From Streptomyces sp. NRRL B-24484 (GTDB lineage Bacteria; Actinomycetota; Actinomycetes; Streptomycetales; Streptomycetaceae), in contig NZ_JOAI01000039.1 in the NCBI RefSeq assembly GCF_000717715.1, positions 1 to 64,000 on the forward strand: 64,000 nt of DNA, in the 5' to 3' direction. Shown here in pieces: positions 8,894-16,941 of this stretch; the first letter of the stretch is position 1, and the number at the start of each line of letters is the position of its first letter. The notes beneath the pieces are model-generated. The model was given only the letters and a program-made list of their open reading frames with translations. It was not told where the DNA came from and did not search any database. A program made the position numbers and the translations under genes.

Positions 8894-8921
8894 CGTACCC
8901 CGTTCGCAGCAGTCTCGTTCA
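8894..8921 (+). promoter_or_regulatory. candidate sigma-BldN promoter of the short chaplin gene
   Basis: CGTACC-N16-CGTTCA. As I recall it, the sigma-BldN consensus for chaplin and rodlin promoters is CGTAAC-N16-CGTTGA, so each hexamer differs at one position and the spacing is exact. It would give a leader of about 45 nt before the chaplin ATG. Confidence 0.45.
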
Positions 8922-8973
8922 CTCCTGTGTGCAGCCCGGGGGAACGGGCCGCAGGTATCGACCAGGAGGACTC

Positions 8974-9213
8974 ATGAAGGTCAACAAGAAGATCGCCGCT
9001 GTTGCCGCCGTCGCCGGTGGCCTGGTGCTGGCCGGCGCGGGTGCCGCCGCGGCGGACGCGGGCGCCCAGGGCGTCGCGGCCGGCTCCCCGGGCGTGCTGT
9101 CGGGCAACCTGATCCAGGTTCCGGTGCACGTCCCGGTCAACGTCTGCGGCAACACCATCAGCGTGATCGGCCTGCTCAACCCGGCGTTCGGCAACAGCTG
9201 CGCCAACGTCTGA
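8974..9213 (+). CDS. chpH: short chaplin (ChpH-like)
   Basis: A 79-residue secreted chaplin. A signal peptide of about 26-28 residues ending in AAAADA precedes one chaplin domain: GAQGVAAGSPGVLSGN, then VPVHVPVNVCGNTISVIG and LLNPAFGNSCANV, with both conserved cysteines. Such proteins self-assemble into amyloid fibrils that make aerial hyphae hydrophobic. AGGAGGA lies three bases before the ATG. The long chaplin gene follows on the same strand, an arrangement I recall for the chpC/chpH pair of S. coelicolor; the name chpH rests on that context and on length, so other short-chaplin names are possible. Confidence 0.85.
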   Translation: MKVNKKIAAVAAVAGGLVLAGAGAAAADAGAQGVAAGSPGVLSGNLIQVPVHVPVNVCGNTISVIGLLNPAFGNSCANV

Positions 9214-9247
9214 GCGGGCCCGGGCGCCGATCCCGGTCTTCCCGCCC

Positions 9248-9286
9248 GTGCCCCCGGGCCGCGGCACTCCCGCGGCCCGGGGGCAC
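9248..9286 (+). terminator. hairpin after the short chaplin gene
   Basis: Perfect 17-bp GC-rich stem (9248-9264 and 9270-9286) with a CACTC loop, 34 bases after the chaplin stop, separating the two chaplin transcription units. Confidence 0.75.
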
Positions 9287-9354
9287 GTCCGTCTGCGGAC
9301 GGCAAGGGCCTTCGGCGCGCCGCTCACTCGATCGGATGAAGCTCGGGCATCCGG

Positions 9355-9382
9355 TTCAACTTATCGCCGCACCGCTCGTTGT
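9355..9382 (+). promoter_or_regulatory. candidate sigma-BldN promoter of the long chaplin gene
   Basis: TTCAAC-N16-CGTTGT. The -10 differs at one base and the -35 at three bases from the remembered sigma-BldN consensus (CGTAAC-N16-CGTTGA); spacing is exact. Weaker than the site before the short chaplin gene. Confidence 0.3.
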
Positions 9383-9442
9383 GCGGTGTACGGGCGAGGA
9401 CCTCGTCAGGAATTCCGACCATCAGATGAATCAGGGGAGTCA

Positions 9443-10204
9443 ATGCGACAGGTCGCAAAGAGGGGAATCCTCACTGCCGTCGCCACCGGCAGTGTGCTGG
9501 CCTCCACCGCAGGCTATGCGTACGCGGCCGGCAGCGAGGCCCAGGGTGTCGCGGCGAACTCTCCCGGTGTCGGCTCCGGGAACACCGTGCAGGCCCCGGT
9601 GGACATCCCCGTCAACGCGTGCGGCAACACCGTCAACGTGATCGGGCTGCTCAACCCCGCGTACGGCAACCAGTGCGGCAACGTCTCGCACGGCGGTGGC
9701 GGCTCGGCGGCCACCGGCGGCTCGACCGGCTCGGGTGCCTCGACCGGCACCGGCGGCAGCCACGCCGGCGGGTCCTCGGCGAGCGGCGTCAGCCACGGCT
9801 CGCCGGGCGTGGTCTCCGGCAACACCGTGAGCGTCCCGGTCAGCGCGCCGGTCAACGCCTGCGGCAACACCGTCGACGTGGTGGGCCTCGGCAACCCCGC
9901 GTACGGCAACTCCTGCGGCAACACGCACGTCCACGAGACCCCGCCGCCCCCCACCAAGCCGGAGGAGTGCGGCTGCACCGAGACTCCGCCGCCCACCCCG
10001 CCGAAGACCCCGGAGACGCCGACCAACGGCACCCCGCGCTCCGGTGAGGGCACTCCGCGTCCGGTCACCGTGGCCGCCCCGGCCACCCCCGACCACCTGG
10101 CCTCCACGGGCGCCTCCGGTCTGGAGCTGATCGCCCCCGCCGGTCTCGCGCTGCTGCTCGGCGGCGGCGTGCTGTACCGCCGCTCCCGCGCCGGCGCGCG
10201 CTGA
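9443..10204 (+). CDS. chpC: long chaplin, sortase-anchored (ChpC-like)
   Basis: A 253-residue long chaplin. It has a signal peptide (about residues 1-29), chaplin domain 1 (GVAANSPGVGSGN to YGNQCGNV), a Gly/Ser/Thr linker, chaplin domain 2 (VSHGSPGVVSGN to YGNSCGNT), a Pro/Thr-rich wall-spanning region, a sortase motif LASTG near residue 220, a hydrophobic helix and a positive tail RRSRAGAR. Sortase should link it to peptidoglycan so that its two chaplin domains anchor the amyloid layer. GGGGAG precedes the ATG. Named by analogy with the chpC-chpH neighbourhood; chpA or chpB type cannot be excluded by domain order alone. An unusual CGC pair (EECGCTE) lies before the Pro-rich part. Confidence 0.88.
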   Translation: MRQVAKRGILTAVATGSVLASTAGYAYAAGSEAQGVAANSPGVGSGNTVQAPVDIPVNACGNTVNVIGLLNPAYGNQCGNVSHGGGGSAATGGSTGSGASTGTGGSHAGGSSASGVSHGSPGVVSGNTVSVPVSAPVNACGNTVDVVGLGNPAYGNSCGNTHVHETPPPPTKPEECGCTETPPPTPPKTPETPTNGTPRSGEGTPRPVTVAAPATPDHLASTGASGLELIAPAGLALLLGGGVLYRRSRAGAR

Positions 10205-10299
10205 GCCGCTTCCCCCACCGCCCCCGGACGCACGGTCGCGCCAGAGGACCTTTGACCCTGCCGGACCCCGCGGCTCAGTGGCCGTGCCGGGGCCCGAGC

Positions 10300-10533
10300 T
10301 CACCAGCTGCGCGTCTGCCGGATGATCCGGCGGCGCAGTCGGACGGTCCGGCTGCCGTCCGGGTAGAGCCGCAGCCGGTCCAGCTCCCAGTGGCCGTACT
10401 CGGCGTGCTCGGTGAGCAGCTGGCGGGCCGCGTTCCGGCTCGTGCCGCGCGGCAGGCGCAGCGACTGGTACTCGTACTCGGGGGTCCGGACCAGCTTGGA
10501 TGGGGTCAAGTTCTCCTCCTGCCTCCGTGCCAT
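10300..10533 (-). CDS. DUF5703 family protein
   Basis: A 77-residue protein with the DUF5703 pattern: PEYEYQSLRLPRGTSRNAAR, LLTEHAEYGHWELDRLRLY and a strongly basic VRLRRRIIRQ end. These are small conserved actinobacterial proteins of unknown function. GGAGGAGAA overlaps the N-terminal codons on this strand rather than preceding the ATG, so the true start may be the internal codon near EENLTPSKL; the ATG at 10533 is kept as the longest form. It is convergent with the long chaplin gene. Confidence 0.75.
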   Translation of the reverse strand: MARRQEENLTPSKLVRTPEYEYQSLRLPRGTSRNAARQLLTEHAEYGHWELDRLRLYPDGSRTVRLRRRIIRQTRSW

Positions 10534-10867
10534 GGCCTGAACGCAAGCCTACGGCGTGGTGCCGACGGGCGGACCGGGCGCGCGGGGCGTCCGCCCGGCC
10601 CCGCGCCCCGGCCGTTGCCGCGGCACCCTGACATGCGTTCAGTTCCGGTATGCCGGACCGATACCCCGGCGCGGGCCGGTCGATGCCGAGGGGCCGGGGG
10701 CGGGCTGCCGTGCAGGTCGTACGGGCTCGGTCCGGCCCCGGAACGGTGCCGTCCGGCAAGTACAGAAGCACACGGATCGGACATCGCGGCGGAAGTTGTC
10801 GCGAATTCGCGGGCGTAGGTGACAACCCCTGTGCGTGCGGTCACCGGGGCGGGATAGCGTCTGCACC
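10534..10867. other. intergenic region, divergent promoters
   Basis: 334 bases without a supported gene between the DUF5703 gene and the gene at 10868. It holds the perfect 12-bp palindrome CGCGAATTCGCG (10800-10811) and a TAGCGT -10 hexamer (10855-10860) seven bases before the next ATG. Otherwise nothing is recognised. Confidence 0.5.
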
Positions 10868-11485
10868 ATGTCTGATGCCGCGCAGCTCACCATCAATGAG
10901 GTACGGGCCGCCGCCGAGGCGGTCAAGGCCGCGATCGACCGGCACCTTGAGGCCGTGGCCGGCACCACCGAGGAGGGCGATCCGGTCGTGGTCGCCGCGT
11001 ACGAGGAGCTGGCGGCGGCGGCAATCACCTACGACCAGTTGCTGTACGAGGTCTACGACGAGGTCACCCCCTTCGAGGTGCCGGGCGACGGCAGCGAGGG
11101 CGGCTACGTCGGCCCCGAGCAGCCCGAGGCGATCAGCGTGCTGATCCGCCGGGACTACCTGGTGGCCGACCCGAAGCGGCTGCGGGCCCAGGCCGAGCGG
11201 GTGGACGACTCGCTCACGCCGGGCGGCGACACCGCCGGCGGTGTGAACGCGGCGATCGGCGTGCTCTTCGGCGAGTACGAGCCGGACGAGATCGCCGCGC
11301 GTTGCGAGGAGTTCGGGCTGGAGGAGGGCGACTCCACGCTGTGGGTCTCCGCCAGTGAGCCGTCCGAGCCGGGCGAGTGGCTGCCCGAGCCGTTCGACGC
11401 GGCCGACCCGCAGCTGCTGATCTGCCGGTTCGACATCAGCGAGGTCTACGACGACGACCCGGACGCCCTCGAGCCGGAGGCGTAG
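10868..11485 (+). CDS. conserved hypothetical acidic protein
   Basis: A 205-residue acidic, soluble protein with no signal peptide. The first 60 residues look helical (VRAAAEAVKAAIDRHLEAV), the rest alternates charged strands and ends in an Asp/Glu-rich tail (DDDPDALEPEA). I recognise it only as a protein commonly seen in streptomycetes; no catalytic motif is visible. The ATG at 10868 has no ribosome-binding site but stands seven bases after TAGCGT, so the mRNA is probably leaderless. A strong hairpin follows. Confidence 0.75.
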   Translation: MSDAAQLTINEVRAAAEAVKAAIDRHLEAVAGTTEEGDPVVVAAYEELAAAAITYDQLLYEVYDEVTPFEVPGDGSEGGYVGPEQPEAISVLIRRDYLVADPKRLRAQAERVDDSLTPGGDTAGGVNAAIGVLFGEYEPDEIAARCEEFGLEEGDSTLWVSASEPSEPGEWLPEPFDAADPQLLICRFDISEVYDDDPDALEPEA

Positions 11486-11498
11486 GCCGGGTGGTGAG

Positions 11499-11537
11499 CG
11501 CCGGAGGGGCGGGGCCGTCGGCCCCGCCCCTCCGGCG
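11499..11537. terminator. bidirectional hairpin between convergent genes
   Basis: Perfect 18-bp stem (11499-11516 and 11520-11537) with a three-base loop between the convergent genes ending at 11485 and 11553. Confidence 0.8.
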
Positions 11538-11552
11538 CGTCCACGGCCCCGC

Positions 11553-13526
11553 TCAGCCCCCCTGGCCGGTGTGCTCGGCGAGGATCGCCCGCAGCCGGGT
11601 GGTGCGCGGTGCGGCCGGCCGTTCGGCGACCGCCTGGGCGAGCGCGGGCCCGGCCGGGTGCACCACCGAGAGGTGGCGCTCGGCGCGGCCGAAGGCCGTG
11701 TAGACCCACTGGCGGGTGAGGCCCGCGGCGGCGTCCCCGGGCACCACGACCACCGCGCCCGGCCAGCGCCGGCCGACCGCCTGGTGCGCGGTGAGCGCCC
11801 AGCCGTGCCGCAGCCGGGAGGTCTGCGCGGGGGAGAGGGTGAGCCGGCTGCCGTCGGACAGCTCCAGGTGCAGCCCGGCGGCACCGCCGTCGAGGACCCG
11901 GCCGGGCAGCGTCGTGCCGGGCGCCGGCGACCAGGCCACGCGGTCGCCGGGGTCGAAGCCGCCGAAGGCGCCCGGCCCGGGGTTCAGCCGGGCCTTGGCC
12001 GCGGCGTTCAGCGCCCGGGTGCCGGCGCCGCCGCCGTGGCCCGCGGTGATCAGCACGACCTGCTCGGCGGGGATGCCGAGCGCCCGCGGGATCGAGTCGG
12101 CGAGCAGCTGGACGGCCCGGTGGACGGCCTCGCCGGCGTCCTGGACGCCCAGCACGACCACCTCCTTGTCCGGCGCGTCGACCGGCTGCAGCTCGCCGAT
12201 CGAGATGCCGGAGACCAGCTCGCCGATCGGACCCTCGTCCGGGGTGCGGGAGGCGACGACCGGGCACGCCTTGGCGGCGACTAGGTCGGCGAGGAAGCGG
12301 CCGGGGCCGGCCGACCAGAGCTGGTTCGGGTCGGAGCTGAGCACCAGCCGGGTGCCGTCGCCGAGGGCCTCCAGCAGGGTCGCGGCCAGCTCGACGTCGA
12401 GCAGCTGGGCGTCCGGGACGACCAGCAGGTCGAGGGCGAGCGTGCCGTCCTCGGCACGGCCGGGGCCGCCGGCGCCCAGCAGGTCGGCCAGCGTGGCGAG
12501 GCGCTCGGCCGCCGGGGAGCCGTCGAGCAGGCCGGCGAGGACCGTGCGGCCGTGATCCGTCCACGTGCCGGCCCAGGCGCGCAGGCCGAGGCCGTCGGCC
12601 GCGCGGAGCAGGGCGGCGAGTTCGGCGCGGGAGGCCTCGCCGCCGCTGTGCACGACCAGCGCGCTCCCGGCGACGGCCCGCAGCAGCGCGGTCGCGGAGG
12701 AGGAGGGCGCGGCCGCGGCGGCGGCCTCCCAGGCGGCCGGGCCGGGGGTGGCGGGCCAGGCCGGCGCACCCTCCTCGGCTTCGGCGTCCTGGGGGTCCTG
12801 GGCGTCGTCCGCGGCGTCGTCTCCGTCTTCGTCTTCGTCTTCGTCTTCTGCAGCGGCTTCGGTGCCCGGGACGAGGGTGGACTGCAGCCGCACCAGGGCC
12901 TCGCCGAGGCTCTCCTCGGCGAGCGCCAGGCGCTCCAGCGCGAGCAGGGTGCGGGTGGGCGGCTCCTCCTCGTCGTTGCCGTGGTGGCCGGGGAGTTCCT
13001 CCTGGAAGGCCATCGCCCGGCCGTCCACGACGGCCTCCTGCAGGGCGGCCGCGGCGTCCGGCAGGCGGAGCCGCTCCAGCGCGGCCGCGACCTCGCCGAT
13101 CTCCTGGGCGGAGTGGCCGCGCAACGCGGCCTGCTCCAGCACCCACGGGACCAGGGCGGCGGCGCGGCGCGGGTCGCCCGGCCCGGCGGCGGGGCCGAGC
13201 AGGCCGCGGGCGAAGCCGTCCGCCTGCTCGGGGCGGACCCCGGGCAGGGCGAGCACGGCCCACGGGTCCTCGCGCAGCTGCTCGCCCGCGGCCTCGCCGA
13301 GGGTGGCCACCGCGGGCCCGGCCAGGTCGGCGGGGGCGCCGCCGGCGGCCAGCACCTCGGCCGCGGCCGCGACGGCGGCGGCGCGCTGCTCGTCCGTGCG
13401 CGGCGCGTCCGGGCCGGCGGCCTCGGCGGCGGGCCCCGACGACGCCCCCGCCGCGCGGATCGCCTCGGCCAGTGCGGCGACGGCCTGGGCCTGCCGCTCC
13501 GGGGCGGTGTGCTCCGCTTGCGTCAT
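11553..13526 (-). CDS. RecD2-like helicase homologue with degenerate ATPase motifs
   Basis: A 657-residue protein with the RecD2 layout. Residues about 75-190 hold the helix-hairpin-helix region (NPY-like DPWAVLALPGVRPEQADGFA, then AALRGHS), residues about 190-225 the linker helix, then an acidic Asp/Glu tract (about 228-260) and two RecA-like folds. The expected Walker A GGPGTGKT is replaced by HSGGEASRAEL, with no lysine; motif II DEAS is replaced by PDAQ; motif III survives as SDPNQLWSAGPG and motif VI as VYTAFGRAERHL. ATP hydrolysis therefore looks impossible or much altered. It lies 24 bases behind the aldo/keto reductase gene; GAGGAG precedes the ATG. Confidence 0.75.
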   Translation of the reverse strand: MTQAEHTAPERQAQAVAALAEAIRAAGASSGPAAEAAGPDAPRTDEQRAAAVAAAAEVLAAGGAPADLAGPAVATLGEAAGEQLREDPWAVLALPGVRPEQADGFARGLLGPAAGPGDPRRAAALVPWVLEQAALRGHSAQEIGEVAAALERLRLPDAAAALQEAVVDGRAMAFQEELPGHHGNDEEEPPTRTLLALERLALAEESLGEALVRLQSTLVPGTEAAAEDEDEDEDGDDAADDAQDPQDAEAEEGAPAWPATPGPAAWEAAAAAAPSSSATALLRAVAGSALVVHSGGEASRAELAALLRAADGLGLRAWAGTWTDHGRTVLAGLLDGSPAAERLATLADLLGAGGPGRAEDGTLALDLLVVPDAQLLDVELAATLLEALGDGTRLVLSSDPNQLWSAGPGRFLADLVAAKACPVVASRTPDEGPIGELVSGISIGELQPVDAPDKEVVVLGVQDAGEAVHRAVQLLADSIPRALGIPAEQVVLITAGHGGGAGTRALNAAAKARLNPGPGAFGGFDPGDRVAWSPAPGTTLPGRVLDGGAAGLHLELSDGSRLTLSPAQTSRLRHGWALTAHQAVGRRWPGAVVVVPGDAAAGLTRQWVYTAFGRAERHLSVVHPAGPALAQAVAERPAAPRTTRLRAILAEHTGQGG

Positions 13527-13550
13527 CGATGTCTCCTCACGGCCGGCGGG

Positions 13551-14531
13551 TCACAGCTCCGTCCAGCCCTGGTCCGGGTAGCGGTGCACCGGTGCCGACA
13601 CGTCGTCCAGCGCACCGCGGATCTCACCCGGAAGCGTAAGGGCCTCCGCCGACAGGGTGGTCTGCAGCTGGGCCGCGGTGCGGGCGCCGACCAGGGCGCT
13701 CGCCACCCCGGGCCGGTCGCGGACCCACGCGAGGGCGACCTTCAGCGGGCTGGTGGCGAGTCCGTCGGCGGCGGTTGCCAGGGCGTCGACGATCCGCCGG
13801 GACCGCTCGCCGAGGTACGGCTGGACGATGCCCGCGTGGTGCGGGGAGGCGCCGCGGGACTCCGCGGGCACCCCGTGCCGGTACTTGCCGGTGAGCACGC
13901 CGCGGCCGAGCGGCGAGGAGGCCAGCAGGCCGACGCCGGCGTCCAGGGCGGCGGGGAGCACCTCGCGCTCCAGACCGCGCTGGAGGAGCGAGTACTCCAG
14001 TTGCGCGCCCGCCAGCGGCACCCGCGCCGGGTGCCCCTGCTGCCGGGCCGCGGACTTGGCGAGCTGCCAGCCGCTGAAGTCGCAGACCCCGGTGTAGCGG
14101 GCGCGGCCGCTGGTGACGGCGATGTCGAGGGCGTGCAGCGTCTCGTCCAGCGGGGTGGCCGGGTCGTGGCCGTCGACCTGCCAGAGGTCGACGTGGTCGG
14201 TGCCGAGGCGGTGCAGCGAGGCGTCGAGGGCGGCGAGCAGGTGCCCGCGGGAGGCGTCACGGCGGCGGCCGGGCCGGTTGCGGGCACCGGCCTTGGTGGC
14301 GATGACCAGCTCGGAGCGGGGGACGAGCCCGTCCGTGAGCCGGGCGAGCAGGTACTCGGCGCCGCCGTCGGCGTACTCGTCGGAGGTGTCCACCAGGGTG
14401 CCGCCGGCGTCGACGAACGCCTTGAGCTGTTCGGCGGCGTCCTGCTCGTCGGTGTCGCGGCCCCAGGTCATGGTGCCGAGGCCGAGCCTGCTCACTGTCA
14501 GGCCCGTTCTGCCGAGGTGGCGCAGTTCCAT
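13551..14531 (-). CDS. aldo/keto reductase
   Basis: A 326-residue NADPH-dependent aldo/keto reductase with a TIM-barrel fold. The N-terminus MELRHLGRTGLTVSRLGLG is typical, and the catalytic Asp and Tyr (DTSDEYADG) and Lys (IATKAGA) are present. Where relatives have the catalytic His (QVHGWDP), this protein reads QVDGHDP, so the His is replaced by Asp with a His two residues later. The coenzyme site near the end (SALVGARTAAQL) is intact. The start is the ATG at 14531, fixed by the family N-terminus although the frame extends upstream. It is the first gene of a minus-strand pair with the RecD2-like gene. Substrate unknown. Confidence 0.85.
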   Translation of the reverse strand: MELRHLGRTGLTVSRLGLGTMTWGRDTDEQDAAEQLKAFVDAGGTLVDTSDEYADGGAEYLLARLTDGLVPRSELVIATKAGARNRPGRRRDASRGHLLAALDASLHRLGTDHVDLWQVDGHDPATPLDETLHALDIAVTSGRARYTGVCDFSGWQLAKSAARQQGHPARVPLAGAQLEYSLLQRGLEREVLPAALDAGVGLLASSPLGRGVLTGKYRHGVPAESRGASPHHAGIVQPYLGERSRRIVDALATAADGLATSPLKVALAWVRDRPGVASALVGARTAAQLQTTLSAEALTLPGEIRGALDDVSAPVHRYPDQGWTEL

Positions 14532-14733
14532 CGGGAGGGCCCCTCCGTCGTGGCTGAAAACCGCAGCTGGGGGCGAGCCCCCTTGCTGGCAGAGCGTAGC
14601 GGCCGTGGTACTCGGCGTGGTGGAGGACCCGCGCCGCGGCGTGACGCAGACCACTCCTACCGGCCAGTAGCCTTTCCTCGGGCGGCGCGGCTACCCTCGC
14701 CGCAAGGACCGAACGGAAGGCGTGGGCACCGTT

Positions 14734-15780
14734 ATGCGACTGGGCATCAACCTCGGCTACTGGGGACTCGGCATGGACGCCGACAACATCGCGGTGGCCC
14801 AGGAGGCCGACCGCCTCGGCTACTCGGTCTGCTGGGCCGCCGAGGCCTACGGCTCCGACGCCGCGACCGTCCTCAGTTTCGTCGCCGCGAAGACCGAGCG
14901 GATCGACGTCGGTTCGGCGATCTTCCAGATCCCGGCCCGCACCCCCACCATGACCGCGATGACCGCGGCCACCCTCGACACCCTCTCCGGCGGCCGCTTC
15001 CGACTCGGCCTCGGCGTCTCCGGCCCGCAGGTCTCCGAGGGCTGGTACGGCGTCAAGTTCGACAAGCCGCTGGCCCGGACCCGCGAGTACGTGGAGATCA
15101 TCCGCAAGGCGATGGCCCGCGAGCGGGTCGTCCACGAGGGCGCCACCTGGACGCTGCCGCTGCCCGGCGGCCCCGGCAAGCCGCTCAAGCTCACCGTGCA
15201 CCCCGTCCGCGAGCACATCCCGCTCTACATCGCCGCGATCGGCCCGAAGAACCTGGAGCAGACCGGCGAGATCGCCGACGGCTGGCTCGGCATCTTCTTC
15301 GCCCCCGAGCACGCCGCGCTCTCCATCGACCCGCTGAAGGCCGGCCGCACCAAGGCCGGGCAGACCCTGGAGGGCTTCGACCTCTGTCCGACCGTCGCCA
15401 TCTCGGTCGGCGAGGACGTCAAGGCCGCCGCGGACGGCCAGCGCTCCTACGCCGCGCTGTACATCGGCGGCATGGGCAGCAAGGAGAAGAACTTCTACAA
15501 CCAGCTGGCCCGCCGCATGGGCTACGAGCAGGCCGCCGACGAGATCCAGGAGAAGTACCTGGCCAAGGACTACACCGGTGCGGCCGCGGCCGTCCCGCAC
15601 GACCTGATCGACGCGACCGCGCTGCTCGGCACCACCGACCGGATCTCCGACCGGATGCAGGCCTACGCCGACGCGGGCGTCACCACGCTGACCCTCGCCC
15701 CGGCCGGCTTCACCCTGGAGGAGCGGATCACCGCCCTGCGGACCGGCGTCGAGGCGCTGGAGCGCGCCGGCCTGGCCTAG
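14734..15780 (+). CDS. LLM class F420-dependent oxidoreductase
   Basis: A 348-residue luciferase-like monooxygenase-fold protein. The N-terminus MRLGINLGYWGLGMDADN, the Gly-rich GRFRLGLGVSGPQVSEGWYG and the IADGWLG block place it with actinobacterial F420-dependent LLM enzymes of the F420-LLM group, which reduce or oxidise diverse substrates with coenzyme F420. ATG at 14734 is chosen from the family N-terminus; GGAAGG lies 13 bases upstream, and a GTG four codons earlier is possible. It is divergent from the aldo/keto reductase, with about 200 bases between them. Substrate cannot be inferred. Confidence 0.88.
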   Translation: MRLGINLGYWGLGMDADNIAVAQEADRLGYSVCWAAEAYGSDAATVLSFVAAKTERIDVGSAIFQIPARTPTMTAMTAATLDTLSGGRFRLGLGVSGPQVSEGWYGVKFDKPLARTREYVEIIRKAMARERVVHEGATWTLPLPGGPGKPLKLTVHPVREHIPLYIAAIGPKNLEQTGEIADGWLGIFFAPEHAALSIDPLKAGRTKAGQTLEGFDLCPTVAISVGEDVKAAADGQRSYAALYIGGMGSKEKNFYNQLARRMGYEQAADEIQEKYLAKDYTGAAAAVPHDLIDATALLGTTDRISDRMQAYADAGVTTLTLAPAGFTLEERITALRTGVEALERAGLA

Positions 15781-15788
15781 CGCGGGCC

Positions 15789-15831
15789 CGTGAGGGCGCC
15801 CGGGAGCGCGAGTGCCCCGGGCGCCCTCACG
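15789..15831. terminator. bidirectional hairpin
   Basis: Perfect 16-bp stem (15789-15804 and 15816-15831) between the convergent LLM oxidoreductase and corA genes. Confidence 0.8.
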
Positions 15832-15853
15832 TCAGGTGCCGGGCGCCCCGCCG

Positions 15854-16834
15854 TCAGAGCCAGCCGGCCCGCTTGAACAGGCGGTGCAGGACCAGGCAGG
15901 CCAGGGCCATCAGTGCCAGTGCCGCCGGGTAGCCCCAGGGCTGGTGCAGCTCCGGCATGTACCGGAAGTTCATCCCGTAGATGCCCGCGATCATCGTCGG
16001 CACCGCCGCCAGTGCGGCCCAGGCCGAGATCTTCCGCATGTCGTCGTTCTGCTGGACGCTGACCTGAGCCAGGTTGGCGTTCAGGATGTCCGACAGCAGC
16101 CGGTCCAGCGCCTCGACCTGCTCGGTGGTCCTGGTCAGGTGGTCGAGCACGTCCCGCAGGTAGGGCTGCAGGGCGTCCGGGACGAAGGGCACGCCGCCGC
16201 GGACCAGCCGGGTGGCCGGCTCCATCAGCGGGGCGCTCGCCCGGCGGAAGGCCACCACCTGCCGCTTGAAGGCGTAGATCCGCTCGGCGGCGCCGCGCGT
16301 CCGCCCCGGGGCGAACACGTCCGCCTCCAGCTCGTCCAGGTCGGACAGCAGCGTCGCGGAGAGGTCCAGGTAGCTGTCCACCACCAGGTCGCAGACCGCG
16401 TACAGCACCGCCGCCGGGCCCAGCCGCAGCAGGTCCGGCCGGTCCTCCAGCTCCTTGCGCATCCCGCCCAGCGGGCTCGCGCTCCCGTGCCGCACGGTGA
16501 TCGCGAAGCAGTCGCCGACGAACACCAGCACCTCGCCGGTCTCCACCGACCGGTCCTCCTCCCGGTAGCCCAGGGTCTTGGCCACCGTGAGCAGCGCGTC
16601 CGGGTAGACCTCCATCTTGGGGCGCTGGTGCGCCGCCGTCAGGGCGTCCTCCACCGCGAGCGGGTGCAGCGAGAACTCCGAGGCGACCAGGTCCAGTTCC
16701 TCCTGCGTCGGCTCGTACAGCCCGATCCAGAGGAAGCCGTCACCGGCGGCCCGGACGGCGTCCAGCGCGTCCGAGAAGTCCGCGGGTCCCTCCACCCGGC
16801 GGCCGTTCCGGTAGGTGGCGCAATCGACGATCAT
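15854..16834 (-). CDS. corA: CorA family divalent-cation transporter
   Basis: A 326-residue CorA-type Mg2+/Co2+ channel. A large cytoplasmic alpha/beta domain (residues 1 to about 265) is followed by two transmembrane helices at the C-terminus, with the selectivity signature YGMNF at the end of the first and the loop MPELHQPWGYP. The last residues (HRLFKRAGWL) are basic and cytoplasmic. Starts further upstream are in frame, but GGGAGA upstream of the ATG at 16834 and the common MIVDCATYRNGRR N-terminus support this one. It is divergent from the phosphatase gene. Confidence 0.9.
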   Translation of the reverse strand: MIVDCATYRNGRRVEGPADFSDALDAVRAAGDGFLWIGLYEPTQEELDLVASEFSLHPLAVEDALTAAHQRPKMEVYPDALLTVAKTLGYREEDRSVETGEVLVFVGDCFAITVRHGSASPLGGMRKELEDRPDLLRLGPAAVLYAVCDLVVDSYLDLSATLLSDLDELEADVFAPGRTRGAAERIYAFKRQVVAFRRASAPLMEPATRLVRGGVPFVPDALQPYLRDVLDHLTRTTEQVEALDRLLSDILNANLAQVSVQQNDDMRKISAWAALAAVPTMIAGIYGMNFRYMPELHQPWGYPAALALMALACLVLHRLFKRAGWL

Positions 16835-16941
16835 GCGGACATTCTCCCGCGCCGGGGACCGAACGGTCATCACATCCCTTGAACGCACACCCGATGGGCA
16901 CCCGTGCCCCACCCGGCACCCCAGGCCGTAGGCTAGGCCGC

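Noticed and set aside
10796..10821. TTGTCG followed by TAGGTG as a PafBC-type (RecA-NDp) promoter
   Set aside because: The spacing of 14 bases does not fit the pattern I recall (about 11), the -10 lacks the final T, and a better leaderless -10 exists at 10855.
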